6,161 nucleotides of DNA from Candidatus Faecivivens stercoripullorum (lineage in GTDB: Bacteria > Bacillota > Clostridia > Oscillospirales > Ruminococcaceae), in NCBI GenBank assembly GCA_018715285.1, contig DVLW01000248.1, forward strand, positions 1-6,161, in the 5' to 3' direction. Both the position numbers and the translations under genes were made by a program. Below, in pieces: positions 6,069-6,161 of the stretch. The notes below the pieces were generated by a model. That model worked only from the letters and a program-made list of their open reading frames with translations. It was not told the origin of the DNA and did no database searches. Positions within the stretch are counted from its first letter, which is position 1. Every line of letters begins with the position of its first letter.

Positions 6069-6161
6069 ATGGACACCACACAGATTGTCCTGCTCTGTGC
6101 CGGCGTAGCAGTTGTAGCCGCGGCCGCATCGGGTATTCCGCTCTTTTTCGCGGGTATGAGC
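6069..6161 (+). CDS. N-terminus of a membrane protein, possibly a transporter (3' end outside window)
   Basis: Thirty-one codons are open from ATG 6069 to the last base. After MDTTQ comes a long hydrophobic run rich in Val and Ala (IVLLCAGVAVVAAAA), then SGIPLFFAGMS. This reads as a first membrane helix with no charged residue after D2. The SGIPLFFAG segment faintly recalls the GxPxxFALG start of TRAP large permease subunits, but 31 residues are too few to assign a family. The Shine-Dalgarno site lies unusually far from the ATG (14 bases). The gene follows the terminator at 5957-5989 on the same strand, so an attenuation-type link to the upstream RNA is possible. Product and function are unknown. 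Confidence 0.55.
   Translation, partial: MDTTQIVLLCAGVAVVAAAASGIPLFFAGMS

Noticed and set aside
5851..6129. Minus-strand frame of 92 codons across the structured RNA, its terminator and the membrane-protein start
   Set aside because: It is antisense to better-supported elements, shows no motif, and has no ribosome binding site that I could see.

Overview
The window looks like an ordinary chromosomal stretch of a Gram-positive-type bacterium (Bacillota). The evidence is a Firmicutes-type long RecD2 helicase, a ComF protein, strong AAGGAG-type ribosome binding sites, sigma-A-like TTGACA/TATAAT promoters and Rho-independent terminators. Base composition is about half G+C by eye. That would fit a Negativicutes or moderate-GC Clostridia genome, but this placement is inference. 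There is no sign of a phage, transposon, CRISPR array, tRNA or rRNA.

Layout. Bases 2-956 (+) hold the 3' part of a GNAT acetyltransferase gene, then a four-cysteine NADPH-dependent FMN reductase/flavodoxin-fold protein. A perfect 12-bp hairpin at 966-1008, with A and T runs on either side, terminates transcription from both directions. Bases 1015-5499 (-) form one tight four-gene operon in the order recD2, comF, flavin reductase-like protein, RluA-family pseudouridine synthase. It reads from a good extended -10 promoter at 5551-5579. Two junctions are stop/start overlaps with no visible Shine-Dalgarno site (ATGA and TGATG), so translation is probably coupled there.

Bases 5500-6068 hold no convincing protein gene but are not empty. 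A divergent consensus promoter (TTGACA, 17 bp, TAAAAT) at 5660-5688 drives (+) transcription into about 295 nt of hairpin-rich sequence. This ends in a perfect 11-bp terminator with seven Ts at 5957-5989. The predicted 5' end of this RNA (5694-5711) can pair at 17 of 18 positions with the terminator region (5959-5976). The RNA could therefore be a closed-rod structured ncRNA or a riboswitch/attenuator leader with an antiterminator. I do not recognise it as a known class. Downstream, a membrane-protein gene begins at 6069 and runs off the window.

The operon joins DNA repair/replication (RecD2) and a competence-type PRTase (ComF) to a flavoprotein and an RNA-modification enzyme. Nothing in the sequence ties them to a single pathway; shared housekeeping expression is the plainest reading. 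The candidate structured RNA is the only element likely to be undescribed.
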